Shown here: positions 32,500-42,400 of the stretch, piece after piece | Numbering within the stretch: the stretch's first letter is position 1 | Layout: each line of letters opens with the position of its first letter | DNA from: Symbiodinium natans | Taxonomy: Eukaryota; Sar; Dinophyceae; Suessiales; Symbiodiniaceae | DNA: 64,000 nt | NCBI GenBank assembly: GCA_905221605.1 | Contig: CAJNDS010002290.1 | Coordinates: 292,501-356,500, forward strand | Direction of reading: 5' to 3' | Notes under the pieces: generated by a model | Database searches by the model: none | Told to the model about the DNA's origin: nothing | What the model saw: only the letters and a program-made list of their open reading frames with translations | Position numbers and translations under genes: made by a program

Positions 32500-33380
32500 G
32501 TGGTTCAGGACATGTCGCTTGTAGTTTTTTACACCCTTCTTGCAACCTTCTGTTCTAAGCCTTGACATGAAATGAGCAAGGCAGCCGACGAAGCACCGTG
32601 GTTTGGAGTTGGGGATGTGGCAATTGTTTCGCGCAGAGTTCACGGACCTGTGCCAAGCTACTGCTGTTTGTCTCTGCGATGGATTGACCTGGTGACCTGA
32701 GCCCTTGCCTGTGGAGGGATCCAGCAGCGGACCTGTTGTAGCGACCTATAGTTTTTCAGCACGAGTTCACGCGAGCTCTCGAACAGAAAGCTGTTACATG
32801 CCTCGGTTCGGTGGGCTTGGCAACATGTCATTGGTGTTGTGCTTTGCAACCAGATCGTTAGGCTTTTAAATTTCAACGCAGCAAAAGGGTCGCCATCTCC
32901 ACCATCAGGGTACGACATAGCCAACTAGCGTAGCCTGGAGCGCACAAGAGGCTTCGGCCTCGTTGATCATCGCACACGTAAAATGCAAATTTCTTCGTTT
33001 ATGGTTTGCTGAATACTTCGCTCATGCTACACTTTCGCTCAGTTGTGCTTGGCTCAGTTGTGCTGGCTAGAGAAGAGGATACATTCTTGAACACCCACCC
33101 TCCGCTCCCTTTTAGCTTTGGGTTTCCCCTACCTATCTCCTTGGACCCTTGTCGGTTCCCCCTAGTTTTCTCACCCCTGCGGGGGCGCGCCTTGTACCTT
33201 TCTGTCCCTACGCCAGATCAACGTTCCCAGCACCTCAGCAGGTGCACGGGTCGCAGTCCAAGCTTCGCAGTTTCACTGTCTCACATGCATTTGCATCGCT
33301 TGAGCTTGGCTTTAAAGCCTCTGTTCCGTTTGGGGGCTAACAAGGCACCATCACTTTTCTATAGTCATCTATTGCTTCCT
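32500..33380. other. Spacer with a long + frame of no clear function
   Basis: Unique sequence. The + frame 33006-33545 is Ser/Leu/Pro-rich and probably not a gene as a whole. Its end holds the exon candidate at 33390. Confidence 0.35.
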
Positions 33381-33389
33381 TACAGCCAG

Positions 33390-33440
33390 AGCTCAAAGCA
33401 GACGGCTCTGGATGTGGCACTTCTTCTCACAAAGCGGCGA
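33390..33440 (+). CDS. Possible ankyrin exon
   Basis: After a pyrimidine-rich acceptor (TTCCTTACAGCCAG), the frame SSKQTALDVALLLTKRR carries an ankyrin-like TALDVA motif. The end is not defined. Confidence 0.3.
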
Positions 33441-33706
33441 ACCTTGTTCGGGCATCGGATATGGGGAGCTGCCGGCGCTAGAGAGTCGATCTTGTCAAGT
33501 GGAACTCAAGAATCAAGGCCTTCGGGATTGATGATGCTGATATAAACCGAAACCCGAAACCCGAAACCCTACACCCTAAGCCCTAAACCCTAAACCCTAA
33601 ACCCAAAACCCAAAACCCAAAACCCAAAACCCTAAACCCTAAACCCTCAACCCTTCTGAACCCCAAGCTTCAAACCGTCTGTCGGCTGTCGGTTCCCATC
33701 TCCGGG

Positions 33707-35119
33707 ATGTCCTTGAGGGGCAGCCGCTACAACCCGGGCCTTCCTGCTGAAATAGGGTTTAGGGTTTAGGGTTTAGGGTTTAGGGTTTAGGGTAAATCAG
33801 CAGAATGACTTTGGCAAAGAAGGCAAAGAAGAGAATAGACGAGGAATCTATTTTATGAATCTATTTGGCAAGGTATCGCCGTGGCTCCGCTGCCGGATGC
33901 AAAATGGCTTCATCTGTGAGGTCTTAATTTTTCATAGGCTGTCACCCAAACTCTCCCCAGACATGCCACGGTCCCGAATACTAAAAAGAGAGGCTGCTAT
34001 GGGATTTTGCTGAACTATCTACCGTGCCATGATCGTACTCATCATCTAAAGCTAAGGTACAAAGAAGCTGTCTGGGATGAGATTTCACGACATGTCGGTC
34101 TCCGTCTCTCTGTTCTGTCTCCGTCTTTATCTGTCTGAGCGGGTTGAAAGGTGCTTGCAAGCTCGTGTGTGTTGCTCGCGTGCTCAACTCCAAAACTACC
34201 ATGATGCTTGTTTTTTTTTTTTCAGTGGGTCCCACACCAAGAGAACCCCGAATCCCCTGACCCTAACCCTAAACCCTAAACCCTAAACCCTAAACCCTAA
34301 ACCCTAAACCCTAAACCCTAAACCCTAAACCCTAAACCCTAAACCCTAAACCCTAAACCTTAAACCCTAAACCCTAAACCCTAAACCCTAAACCCCTAAA
34401 CCCTAAACCCTAAACCGTGGCTCTGCGAGATCTTGGAGCCCCCCGGAAGGCCCTTGAGGAGAACGAGGAGGCCGAGGCTGAGGCCGAGACCGAGGAGCGC
34501 AAGGAAACTGAGGCAAGGCTAGGGTTTGTTTAGGGTTTAGGGTTTAGGGTTTAGGGTTTAGGGTTTAGGGATTAGGGTTTAGGGTTTAGGGTTTAGGTTT
34601 TAGGGTTTAGGGTTTAGGGTTTAGGGTTTGGGGTTTAGGGTTTAGGGTTTGGGGTTTGGGGTTTAGGGATTAGGGTTTAGGGTTTGGGGTTCAGGGTTTG
34701 GGGTTTGGGGTTTGGGGTGTGGGGTTTGGTTTGGGGTTCACAGAATCGGTTAAAGTATTCAGGGGTTTTTGGGGGCGTTTGAGGGGGCTATAGTGGTTTG
34801 AGGGTCCTTAGTAGGGTGTTTTGGGGGTTTAGGGTATTGATGGGGTTTAAGGGGGTGTGGGGGGGTGTGGGTTTAAGGTTTTGGGTGGTCGGTTGTCTTG
34901 GGTGGTTGGGGTTCAAGGTGCTCTTCGGGGTTTGGGGAATTGGGATCCTATGCGCTTTTCCTACACCCTTCCGACTGAGCAGGGTTCATGGTGGCACGTC
35001 TAGAGGGCACTGCTCGCGCCCTGAGGCCGCAAAGCTTCATTGCACCCGAAACCCCAAAGGCGGAGATCCTGATGGATGCGGCTGGGGGCGCGAGCCAGCT
35101 GCTGGGCAAAAGCAGTTAG
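33707..35119 (+). CDS. Possible small acidic-protein gene, three exons
   Basis: Three islands in phase 0: 33707-33745 (MSLRGSRYNPGLP from an ATG, GC donor), 34450-34512 (ALEENEEAEAEAETEERKET then E, acceptor GGAAG, GC donor GCAAGG) and 35060-35119 (AEILMDAAGGASQLLGKSS, stop TAG). Together they would give about 53 residues. The last two are more certain than the first, which could instead be an internal exon with acceptor GGGCAG. Confidence 0.45.
34450..34512 (+). CDS. Acidic exon, Glu/Ala-rich
   Basis: Acceptor CGGAAG, frame ALEENEEAEAEAETEERKET, GC donor GCAAGG at 34513. A typical island between CCCTAAA (34262-34425) and TTTAGGG (from 34525). Confidence 0.6.
35060..35119 (+). CDS. Terminal exon, AEILMDAAGG
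   Basis: Acceptor CCAAAG before G35060; frame AEILMDAAGGASQLLGKSS then TAG. Phase 0 fits the exon ending at 34512. Confidence 0.6.
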   Translation, partial: AEILMDAAGGASQLLGKSS

Positions 35120-35127
35120 TCGTGGAT

Positions 35128-35195
35128 GGGGTCAAGCCGAGGATTGCAGACCCCAAGCCCTAAACCCTGGGGTCAAGCCGAGGATTGCAGACCCC
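35128..35195. repeat. Perfect 27-bp direct repeat around a two-unit telomere insert
   Basis: GGGGTCAAGCCGAGGATTGC... (27 nt) occurs at 35128-35154 and again, base for base, at 35169-35195. Between them lie 14 nt, AAGCCCTAAACCCT. Outside, TGGAT and ATCCA flank the pair, as if one copy plus the insert had been added to a single original site. Confidence 0.9.
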
Positions 35196-35337
35196 ATCCA
35201 CCCTCAACCCTATAAAGCCAAAACCCTCAACCCGATAAAGCCTAAACCCTGAACCATAAAAACCGAAAGCTCCGAGTTTTGGGGTTCATCTATGGAAGTC
35301 ATGTCTTATATCGCGGAATAAATCCCTCTGTTTCTCG

Positions 35338-35348
35338 CTTTCTCTCTC

Positions 35349-35400
<52 letters not shown>

Positions 35401-35590
35401 CTCTCCCTCCCTCCTCCCCTCCCTCCCTCCCTCCCTCCTCCCATCCCTCCTCCCTCCTCCCCCCTCCCTCCCTCCCTCCCTCCCTCCCTCTCCTCTCTCT
35501 CTGTACAAGACACACATGTATATGTGTATAGGTACATATGTATGTGTGTGTGCTATATATATGTATATATATATATATATATATTTTTGT
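35338..35590. repeat. CT, CCCT and AT microsatellites
   Basis: (CT)n 35338-35400, CCCT/CCTC runs to 35490, (CT)n, then GT/AT runs to 35590. Open frames on both strands here are artefacts. Confidence 0.95.
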
Positions 35591-36133
35591 GTTTTGGAAA
35601 CACATATGTATGAGTGCTAGCTTGCACGGAATACTGTCGGACCTTGTCTAGAAGGTTTTTTGGTTTATCTAGGGCTTTCAAGGGGTTCGCTTTCGGGTTC
35701 CGGACGATGCTCTCAAAAGTGTGACCTTTTGGCATGCCAGTGAGTCTTACCCGCCAGTTCATATCCGGCGGAGTGAGCGGATTCTGTTTGAGCCTTCGTA
35801 TTTGGATCAACCCAGGTGGTGGGCTGAGTATTTCTCTCCAGGAGATGGGGGAGTCTCGAAGAACCTTCCTAGGAGAGCAGCTGCCCCGACTCAAACCCTA
35901 AACCCTAAACCCTAAACCCTAAACCCGAAACCCTCAACCCTCAACTCTAAACTCCAACCCTAAACCCTAAACCCGAAACCCTCAACCCTCAACTCTAAAC
36001 TCCAACCCTAAACCCTAAACCCGAAACCCTAAACCTGAAACCCCAAACCCCAAAGCCCTAAACCCCAAACCCCAAAGCCCTAAACCCTTAAACCCCAAAG
36101 CGGCTAGAAGCCCCAAAGCCTGCTAAAAAGAGG

Positions 36134-36216
36134 CTCCAATACCCCTTAATTAAGGAAGATTCCTTAAAGCCCTCTTGTATTTTAAAGGAATATTCCTTAA
36201 TTAAGGGGTATTGGAG
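36134..36216. mobile_element. Foldback family B, copy 1 (83 bp)
   Basis: Inverted ends CTCCAATACCCCTTAATTAA (36134) and its complement ending at 36216. The same end sequence is found at 47461-47553. Pacl-like TTAATTAA lies in each arm. Confidence 0.9.
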
Positions 36217-36225
36217 TCCCTGGGG

Positions 36226-36365
36226 TGCTAACAAGAGGTTCAGCACCCTAAACCCTAAACCCCAAACCCCAAAGCCCTAAACCGCAAGAGCCCAAAAGCC
36301 TGAACCCCAAACCCTACACCCTAAACTCCAAGAGCCCCAAACGCCTGCTAAAAAGAGGTTCAGCA
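36226..36365. repeat. 20-bp direct repeats flanking a CCCTAAA array
   Basis: TGCTAACAAGAGGTTCAGCA at 36226 and TGCTAAAAAGAGGTTCAGCA at 36346 (19 of 20 equal) flank about 100 nt of CCCTAAA-type sequence. The right copy covers the acceptor of the exon at 36364; the left copy runs straight into CCCTAAA. A third partial copy is at 36121. Confidence 0.85.
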
Positions 36366-36435
36366 TGCCAGACCAGAAGGGCCGGCTGCCGGTGCACGTC
36401 GGGGCGGTGTCCAAGCGTCTGGACACGATGACGCT
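36364..36435 (+). CDS. Ankyrin gene B exon 1 of this set
   Basis: Acceptor GTTCAG (or CCAG at 36371); frame MPDQKGRLPVHVGAVSKRLD then TMT. Ending at CT36435 before GC donor GCGCCC, it joins the next exon as MTL|LLELRANV, exactly filling the ankyrin helix. Confidence 0.75.
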
Positions 36436-39400
36436 GCGCCCTGGCCGTTGAAGGTTTTCTGGAGTTTAGGGTTTAGGGTTTAGGGTTTAGGGTTTAGGGT
36501 TTAGGGTTTTTGATATGGGTTTATAGGGGGTTTAGGGGGTTCTCTTGGGTCTTCGGGGAGTTTTTCAGGGGTTTTATAGGGGCTTTAGAGGGTTTCATAG
36601 AGGTTTTTTTGGGTTTTATCGGGCTTTAAACATAGGGTTTTGTAAGGTTTTGGGGTTTTAGAGGGTTTTGTAGTTGTTTTATTGGGTGTTTACGGGGTTT
36701 TGTCGGGTTTGAGTATAGGGAGAGGGGTTTAAAGGTGTTTAAAGGGGTTTATAGGGGTTTGTAGGGGTTGATGAGGAGTTTACAGGGCTTCATAGAGTTT
36801 AAAGGGGTTCGAAGGGACAAAGGGTGGTTTGTAGGGTTTTGTACCCTAACACCCTAAAACCCTAAAACCCAAAAACCCTAAAACCCTAAAACCCAAAAAC
36901 CCAAAAACCTAAAACCCTAAAACCCTAAAACCCTAAAACCCTAAAACCCTGAAACCCTGAAACCCTAAAACCCTAAAGCCCTAAGCCCTATATGCCCTAT
37001 AAGCCCTATAAGCCCTATAAGCCCTATAAGCCCTATAAGGCCTATAAGCCCTATAAGTTCTATAAACCCTATAAACCCTATGAACCCTAAACCCTAAACC
37101 CTAAACCCTAAACCCTAATCCCTAAACCCTAAACCCTAAACCCCAAACCCTAATCCCTAATCCCTAAACCCTGAACCCTAAGCCTCACACCAAAAGCGCA
37201 GAAGGCTCCTCGAGTTGCGCGCGAACGTGGATGCCGCGGACAAGGAGCCGACCTCGCCACACCTAAACCCTAAACCCTAGACCCTAGACCCTAGACCCTA
37301 AACCCTAAACCCTAAACCCTAAACCCTAAACCCTAAACCCTAAACCCTAAACCCTAAACCCTAAACCCTAAACCCTGAGTGTCGAGGTTTTTGTGTACTT
37401 TTTGCCTGAGAGCGCTTCTGGTCAGGAGTTTAGGGGTTTAGGGACTTCCAGTGCAGGGTTTAGGGCTCAGGGTCTAAGGTTCCTGGAACTTCTTAAATTT
37501 GGTTTATATTTAGGGTTTAGGGTTTAGGGTTTAGGGTTTAGGGTGTAGGGTGTAGGGTTTAGGGTTTAGGGTTTAGGGTTTAGGGTTTAGGGGTTAGGCC
37601 AGCGACGGTACCTGCAATCCGGGCCTTCGACAGCTTACATTCCGAAAAGCCTGTGCACTGCGTTTTTCGAGTAGGTGTTGCGATCTTCGCCCTAAACTCT
37701 GAGCCCTCAAACTTAGGGTTTAGGGTTTAGGGTTTAACCTACACCGAAACCTTAAACCGCCGGGTTTTGCAGGTTTATGGTTCTTCCCAACCCCTAAAGC
37801 TTCTGCGAAACCCTAAGCCTAAACCCTAAACCCCGTAGCCCCAAAACCTAAATCCCCAAACCCTGAAATCCCTAAACCCGAAACCCCCTAAACCCCTTCT
37901 AAACCCCCTAAACCCTACAGGGTTTATAGGGACCCTGGGATGCTTGGAAGGAGGGCAACACACCCTAAACCCTAAACCCTAAACCCTAAACCCTAAACCC
38001 TAAACCCTAAACCCTAAACCCTAAACCCTAAACCCTAAACCCTGAACCCTGAACCCTGAACCCTGAACCCTAAACCCTAAACCCTGAACCCTAAACCCTA
38101 AACCCTAATCAACCCACAACCCTAAACCCTCAACCCTAAACCCTAAACCCTAAACCCTCAACCCCTAAACCTAAACCCGAAAGGGCTCCCTGGGATTCTT
38201 GGAAGGATGGCAACACACCCTTGATCCTCGCGGCCCGCCTGGACGACCGCTGGATGGTGGAGGTGCCCAGCAAAAAACCTTGAGGCCTAAAGCCCTCATC
38301 TTGATAGTTGGGGATGTTTGGGGTTTAGGGTTTAGGGGTTGAGGGTTTAGGGTTTAGGCTAATTCTTGGGTACTAGAATTCCTAAGTAACAGCTAAAGTT
38401 ATGGTTTTTTTGCTAAGGTCAAGGATGAGCCTTCGACCCGAAACCCGAAGTAGGTAGGCCCTTGGGACATTTTGTCTTTTCCTTTTAACAGGATCATTCA
38501 GAGGGTTTTTAAGGGCCAACCTAGCGAAGGTTTAGGGTTCTTAGGGGGTTTGGGGTTTGGGGTTTAGGATTTAGGGGGTTTAGGGTTTTAGGGGGTTTGG
38601 GGTTTAGGGGGTTTAGGTTCCAGAGGGTTTGGGGTTTTAGGGGGTTTAGGGTTTCGTAGAACCGGCCTGGACTCAGAGTACATTTAAAGGCTTGTCCATA
38701 GCGTCCTGCCACAACGTTAAGAGGGGTTTCTGAAGCCGTTCAAGTGGGTCAACTTTTTAGTGTCTGAGGACGAATCCTGCCTCTGGTGCCACAGGATGCT
38801 GCTAGATTCAGCGAGACGACTCGCTTCTTCTGGCATGAATCCGATGTTAAGGTCGGGCCTTGACAGCCAATCGCTTAGGGTTTAGGGTTTAGGGTTTAGG
38901 GTTTAGGGTCACGATGTACTCAGCACAAGATTCTTGAGCCCGTGCGCTCCAGCGAACGGTAAGAAGGCCGAGGCCTGTACCCACAGCCCTCCAAGCACTT
39001 GAGCACACCAACCCTAACTTCCCAAACCCGAACTCCCCTAAGCCCTAAACCCCAAACCCGAACTCCCTAAACCCTAAACCCTAAACCCTAAACCCTAAAC
39101 CCTAAACCCTAAACCCTAAACCCCAAACCCCAAACCCTAAACCCTAAACCCTAAACCCTACACCTCCATCCCAGAGGTCATCCTGAAGTTCGGCGCCGAC
39201 ACGGGTATCAGGCCTGGCGCTCTGAGGGATGGCGGGAAGTCACACCCTTGAATTTAGGGTTTAGGGTTTAGGGTTTAGGGTTTGGGGTTTAGGGTTTAGG
39301 GTTTAGGGTTTAGGGTTTGGGGTTGAGGGTTTAGGGTTTAGGGTTTAGGGAGTTCGGGTTTGGGGGAGTTAGGGTTCCCCTAAATTTTCATTCTAGACCC

Positions 39401-42400
39401 TCTTGTAGAATGAAGGCCCACGTAGCCCGTTTAGGCTCTGCTTGGGCTTTGTTTTGGCTTAAGGTGATATGATAGGATCCCAGAATTTGTTGCGTTAAGG
39501 CTTGAAGGGGACGATGGGCGATGTGAAAGATCTGCTTTGCTGGTGTGCGAGAGAGAGCGAGAGCTTTATGCACAGTTGACTACCCCGAACCCTAGACGCG
39601 GCCCTAAGCCCCAAAGCCTCGAAAGCCTCGAAAGCCTCGAAAGCCTCGAAAGCCTCGAAAGCCTCGAAAGCTAAATTGGCACATGTTGACACGGGCCTGT
39701 GCCAGGAACTCTGACAACGAGACCTGCTACTCCTACGCCACGGCGCACGTGAAGGAGCTAGGGGACGCCCTAAATGCCCTACAGCTTACGCTTCTTCTTT
39801 TTTTTTTTGGGGGGGGGGGGGTGGTGGAGGGGTGGAAAGGGGAGGGAGTCCTCGTACGGGCCAAGCCCCCAATCATTTCCATAGCTCCCCAAATGCCTAA
39901 AGGAGTTGATCCTCCACTGGGTCCAGCAGCAGAAGTACACGCCGAACGTGGTGTTTCCGCTGCCCCCGTGCCCGCTGCAGCAGCTGTACCGGGTGCCTCG
40001 CGCTGTTACAGGTTAGGTCCGAAGAAGCCCCGAGCCCTAAACCGTACAAGAAAACTGCTGCAAGCGGTGAGCCCTAGCACCGCAGGTACCCCCAAACCCC
40101 AGGTCCTAAACCCTAAACCCTAAACCCTAAACCCTAAACCCTAAACCCTAAACCCTAAACCCTAAACCCTAAACCCTAAACCCTAAACCCTAAACTCCAA
40201 ACCCTAAACGCTAAACCCCAAACCCTAAGCCCTAAGCCGCTCAAAACCCGAAGCCTCCTCAAGCTCCAGAGGCGTCGACCGCGAACTTGATTCCCTCGAA
40301 TCCCTTGAGCCCCTAAACCCCAAGCCCCTGCCGCACGGAGCTTCGGGGCCCTAAACCGTAAACCCTAAACCCTAAACCCTAAACCCTAGACCCTAGACCC
40401 TAGACCCTAAACCCTAAACCCAAAACCCAAAACCCTAAACCCTAAACCCTAAACCCTAAACCCTAAACCCTAAACCCTAAACCCTAGACCCTAAACCCTA
40501 AACTCTAAAACCCTAGAACCTCAAAAACCTAAACTCTAAACCCCAAAACCATTTCTACAATTAGCTTCACAGGATTGTATGGGTGTTGCTTCGCTCGCCC
40601 ACGGCATCTGCTCAGGTCCGTGTGGAGGCCATACCAATGCCGCTGGTCAGCACTTGGAACCCTAAACCCGGATAAGAATGAAGGTTTAGGGTTTCGGGTT
40701 TCGGGTTTAGGGTCTAGGGTTCAGGGGTTGGGTAAGCATTGGCTGGCTCGCATTGATTCCTACACGTCATGAGAACGAACCCCTATCGTTCTCCATGACG
40801 CCAGCTCTTATCCCCAGTGCCCCCCGCGCCCCGGGAGGTAATGAGGCTTCATGGTTCAGGGCCAAGAGGGCTGAGGGCTTCAGTGCCCCCAAGCCTCAAC
40901 CCGTAAGTAGCAATCCGAAATCCGAACTCCTAAGAGGTAATAGATGCTTCGAATAGGCTCTGAAGCTTCTTTGGCCAGAGGGTGCTTGCAAGCCATTCTC
41001 AGAGACCCTCCCTGATCCGGTGCCGCTGAGGTTAATGCACCTGCCAGAGCTTGAAGAACAGGCTTTTGGGTGCGGGGGTGCGGAGAGGGGGTTTTGTGCT
41101 TCGGGTTTAGGTTTAGGGTTTAGGGTTTAGGGTTTAGGGTTTAGGGTTTAGGGTTTAGGGTTTAGGGTTTAGGGTTTAGGGTTGATTGGGAGTGGTGGAT
41201 TTCTCAGCTGTTGAAATCCTAGGGAGCCATGGGCTCCAGACAGTGCGTGAAGGTGTGAGGGTAGTTCAAAGTAGAGTCAGAAGTAAGGCAACATAGACCT
41301 TTGCACCTTTATCACTACCCCATGAGCCTTCAAGTATAGATGAGTCTAGGATTTTAGGGCTTAGGGTTTAGGATTTTGGGGGTTAGGGTTTCTACGGAGA
41401 AGGACAAAGACATCCCTCCCCTGTCCCCCGCCCGATACTCGCCGAATCGCATGCCAAACCCCCAAAGCCCTTAAACCCTAAACCGGGTTTAGGGTTTAGG
41501 GTTTAGGGTTAGGGTTTAGGGTTTAGGGTTTAGGGTTTAGGGCTTAGGGTTGATGCTCGTGTCAGACAAGTCTCGGCAAGTCTCCCAACTAACGATCAGG
41601 GCTTTTGGGTTTACATTTCTACTCGTACTTCCCTTCTGGTCCCTTTAGAAATATACTATATTTAGGGTTTTCTAAGGCAAAAAAAACCTAAATGGCCCCT
41701 TTAGACCTTTAGAAATATACTCTAAGAACCCCCCAAAGGCCTGGTCGAATTGTTAAGGCCCTTCTACTTAGCCCAAGCCGGGGATGAGGGTTCTATCTCG
41801 GCCTCCCGCAAGGTTCTGCAGTTCTTCGCGAAACTGTCCTACGAGACTGGCCTTTCATGGTGACCTTGAGCCCTAAACCTAAACCCTAAACACCCTAAAC
41901 CCTAAACACCCTAAACACCCTAAACACCCTAAACACCCTAAACACCCTAAACACCCTAAACACCCTAAACACCCTAAACACCCTCAACCCCCTAAGCCTC
42001 CTAAGCCCCCTACACCCCCTAAACCCTAAACCCTAAACCCGAAACCCTAAACACTAGACGTGAACTTCGAGCCTGCAAGACTAAGCTCTGGTAGCCCCTC
42101 TGGGCTTCTTGATCGTGCAAGGTTTAGGGCCGTAAAGGTTTCGGGTTTAGGGTTTAGGGTTTAGGGTTTGGGTTTGTAAGGGGCCCAGGGTGTAGTCCCC
42201 GTTCTGTTGTTGCTCTGTTGTTGGGCTCTTTTGGCAACCCGTTCGTGCCGTGACCCAATTCCTACGCGGTCTCCCCGACGCCTCGACAGAGAGAGAGAGA
42301 GAGATTAGGGTCTTCCTAACAAACAGACCAGCGGACTTCGCGCGCCCTTTGGGGCAGCCTTCCCTTCGGGGGGGCTAAGCGTGCAGGAGAGAGAGAGAGA

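Noticed and set aside
33006-33545. 179-codon + frame as a gene
   Set aside because: Low-complexity Ser/Leu/Pro composition without domain; only its end may hold an ankyrin-like exon.
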